Assembly: GCA_965243635.1 (NCBI GenBank)
Contig: OZ251574.1
Coordinates: forward strand, 2,852,001 to 2,916,000
Direction: 5' to 3'
From: Rs1 sp000416275
Lineage (GTDB): Bacteria > Pseudomonadota > Gammaproteobacteria > Pseudomonadales > Balneatricaceae
DNA: 64,000 nt
Numbering within the stretch: the stretch's first letter is position 1; each line of letters begins with the position of its first letter. The notes beneath the pieces are model-generated. The model was not told the origin of the DNA and made no database searches. It saw only the letters and a program-made list of their open reading frames with translations. A program made the translations under genes and the position numbers. Below, one piece after another: positions 62,599-64,000 of this stretch.

Positions 62599-63079
62599 GG
62601 GATCACCTATCCAGACACAGCGGATCTTTGCCATTGCTTGCGGAGCATAAAGCCTATTTTTCAGTACGCTTCAATGAGAATGTAACGTTGTTATAAAACT
62701 TTACCGAACTTTTATGTATTAAACATCAAAAGATTGCAGGTGCAGTTTCGCTGCAGCGAGTTCATTTCTTTTTACGAAAAAAAGAAACCGAACCAAAGAA
62801 AAGTTCGCCCCATATTGTCAAAAGACTCCTACGCGATTGACTAAATTGACGGACGCTCAGAATCGCCATCCATGGCTCAACTGTGCTTTTCGCGACGTCC
62901 TGTCGCTTCACTTCATCAATTTAGTCAATCGCTCCGGCGACAATATCAAAGGGGGTTTGGTGGCTTCGTAGCAAGTCAACGTGTACAACGATGCTTTTAT
63001 CAACAGTAATAATAAATACTAGAGATTCCAGCTGGATTATTCGTAAACTGCAGTGATAAAAAGAGCCTACCCTATATTT
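62599..63079. other. Gap with repeat C copy 8
   Basis: Apart from repeat C (62742-62972) and its tail I see no feature. Confidence 0.6.
62742..62972 (+). repeat. Repeat C copy 8 (complete core)
   Basis: It runs from GCAGTTTCGCTGCAGCGAG to GGTGGCTTCGTAGC, with the full inverted repeat CGATTGACTAAATTGA / TCAATTTAGTCAATCG. Confidence 0.85.
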
Positions 63080-63892
63080 TCAATTTGTTATATGTTCTTT
63101 AAATATAATTTTCGGAAGCCGGTGTAACGTCACTAAATCGCCAACAAATACTTCAACAAACCGATAAGTTCCTCTTTTATTTGAAATAAGAACATAAAAA
63201 TTAATATTAATTATATCGAATAGAAATTTGATTATCCGTATTAACCCCAGCCAAATAACAAAACTAAAAGTCGATATGATAAAAAAAGATACAATAATTT
63301 TTTGATATGACAGGTCTGTATATATAGGTAATAGTTCTGATATATCCTCTATACCTTTTAATGTAAGTAATGATATAAGTGAAAATAGAAATATTAAATA
63401 TGATGTTATTCGTGTTTTTGATTCTGAAGAATAGATACTCTTAAAAAGAAATTTTAACCAGTTTTCAGATTCACCGGCATAAATCTTATGTAAGTTTTGA
63501 ATATCACGTATCTCCTTTACAAATTCAAGATATTCACCCTCAGACTTATTTATTTTTGCTAAGATCCAATTTCTCTTGGCCAGCACTAATTGCATTTCTT
63601 TTCTATAATGTTGATATTCGATAGTTAATAGTTTATCTCTAGTATCCTTTAACTTATAAAAAGAGAATATAAATAACCCCTCGAATACCACCATATATAA
63701 CATATTAAAAAAGAAGAGCATTGGTTCCTCATTAAATTTTCCTAAATCAGGTAATCCAATCCATACAAAATAAATAAAACCACCACCCGTTAAAGAAGAA
63801 GACATCATCCATGGCCACACATCAAAAAACTTACCTTTATAGCTATAAAAAACAGTATAGTAACTAAAGGCTATTTCATAAATTTGATTCAT
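63080..63892 (-). CDS. Membrane protein of unknown function
   Basis: The 270-residue protein has hydrophobic segments at about 28-48, 58-80, 162-180 and 196-228 and a charged, helical cytoplasmic loop (about 82-155) between the second and third. No domain is recognised. It is AT-rich (many AAA, ATA, TTT codons) compared with the housekeeping genes in the first half of the window, a sign of foreign origin. It is the last gene of the array in this window and could be a cassette cargo. Confidence 0.6.
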   Translation of the reverse strand: MNQIYEIAFSYYTVFYSYKGKFFDVWPWMMSSSLTGGGFIYFVWIGLPDLGKFNEEPMLFFFNMLYMVVFEGLFIFSFYKLKDTRDKLLTIEYQHYRKEMQLVLAKRNWILAKINKSEGEYLEFVKEIRDIQNLHKIYAGESENWLKFLFKSIYSSESKTRITSYLIFLFSLISLLTLKGIEDISELLPIYTDLSYQKIIVSFFIISTFSFVIWLGLIRIIKFLFDIININFYVLISNKRGTYRFVEVFVGDLVTLHRLPKIIFKEHITN

Positions 63893-64000
63893 AAATCGAA
63901 GTCCCTACCCTGAATGCTCACATTTTTTTAAAGCTGGCAATTGGTTCAAGAAATTCTCTCCCCTAATTTTTTAAATCCTAATCATTCACTTAAAATTAAT

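Noticed and set aside
45800..62972. Repeat C as canonical attC sites
   Set aside because: Length of about 240-390 bp and lack of paired RYYYAAC/GTTRRRY boxes at the ends argue against attC.
1..64000. tRNA or rRNA genes
   Set aside because: I looked for them and saw no convincing cloverleaf or rRNA core sequence on either strand.

Overview
The window reads as a chromosomal segment of a free-living, probably marine, gammaproteobacterium. This is inferred from an RhlE-type helicase, a HelD-like helicase, an MdlAB-type exporter, a YefM/YoeB pair close to the E. coli proteins, and a DgcN/DgcA D-glutamate pair of the kind described in marine proteobacteria. I cannot name the genus. No rRNA, tRNA or CRISPR array is visible. 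The segment is full of small non-autonomous mobile elements.

Layout. 0.5-9.7 kb: rhlE, a glutathione S-transferase gene broken by two different small insertions, an EamA and a LysE exporter, a periplasmic cyclophilin, a PAS-GGDEF cyclase, then a nest of repeats. 8.8-15.4 kb: a LysR regulator divergent from a polar amino acid ABC importer (four genes) followed by dgcN and dgcA, a D-glutamate uptake and catabolism locus. 15.5-28.4 kb: a likely amide locus on the minus strand. It runs flotillin-like protein, Tat-exported binding protein, two permeases, ATPase, an ATPase joined in frame to an amidase, and an acyl-CoA synthetase. An AmiC-like ligand sensor and a MarR regulator lie just upstream. 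The likely flow is import of an amide, hydrolysis to the acid, then activation to the acyl-CoA.

28.5-36.6 kb: an NTF2-like gene, an IS91-type element with a companion tyrosine recombinase, an IS4-type element with a clean 7-bp target duplication, a glyoxalase-fold gene and its divergent regulator, a MOSC gene split by a repeat, and a MYG1-family hydrolase. 36.8-45.4 kb: a small basic protein coupled to an MdlAB-type exporter, a binding protein coupled to a GGDEF-EAL protein, and a membrane Mrr-like protein.

45.4-64 kb: an accessory array. About ten copies of a structured repeat (repeat C, about 240 bp plus about 140 bp of related tail) alternate with single small modules: HelD-like helicase, yefM-yoeB, an NYN-LOTUS protein, hipBA, abiEi-abiEii, higBA, broken brnT with brnA, orphan higA, a second higBA, and a membrane protein. 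It looks like a cassette array of toxin-antitoxin and nucleic-acid genes, but no integron integrase is present and the spacer is not a canonical attC. This is the most interesting part of the window.

Repeats. Repeat A (160 or 209 bp, ends CCTGAATC..., 5-bp target duplications) occurs about 14 times, plus remnants. It has broken a GST gene and a MOSC gene and altered the end of another gene. Repeat B (ends GAGACCTCTGCATAA) occurs four times. A third element has broken brnT, and a fourth has broken the GST gene a second time. An IS1111-type element sits inside one copy of repeat A.
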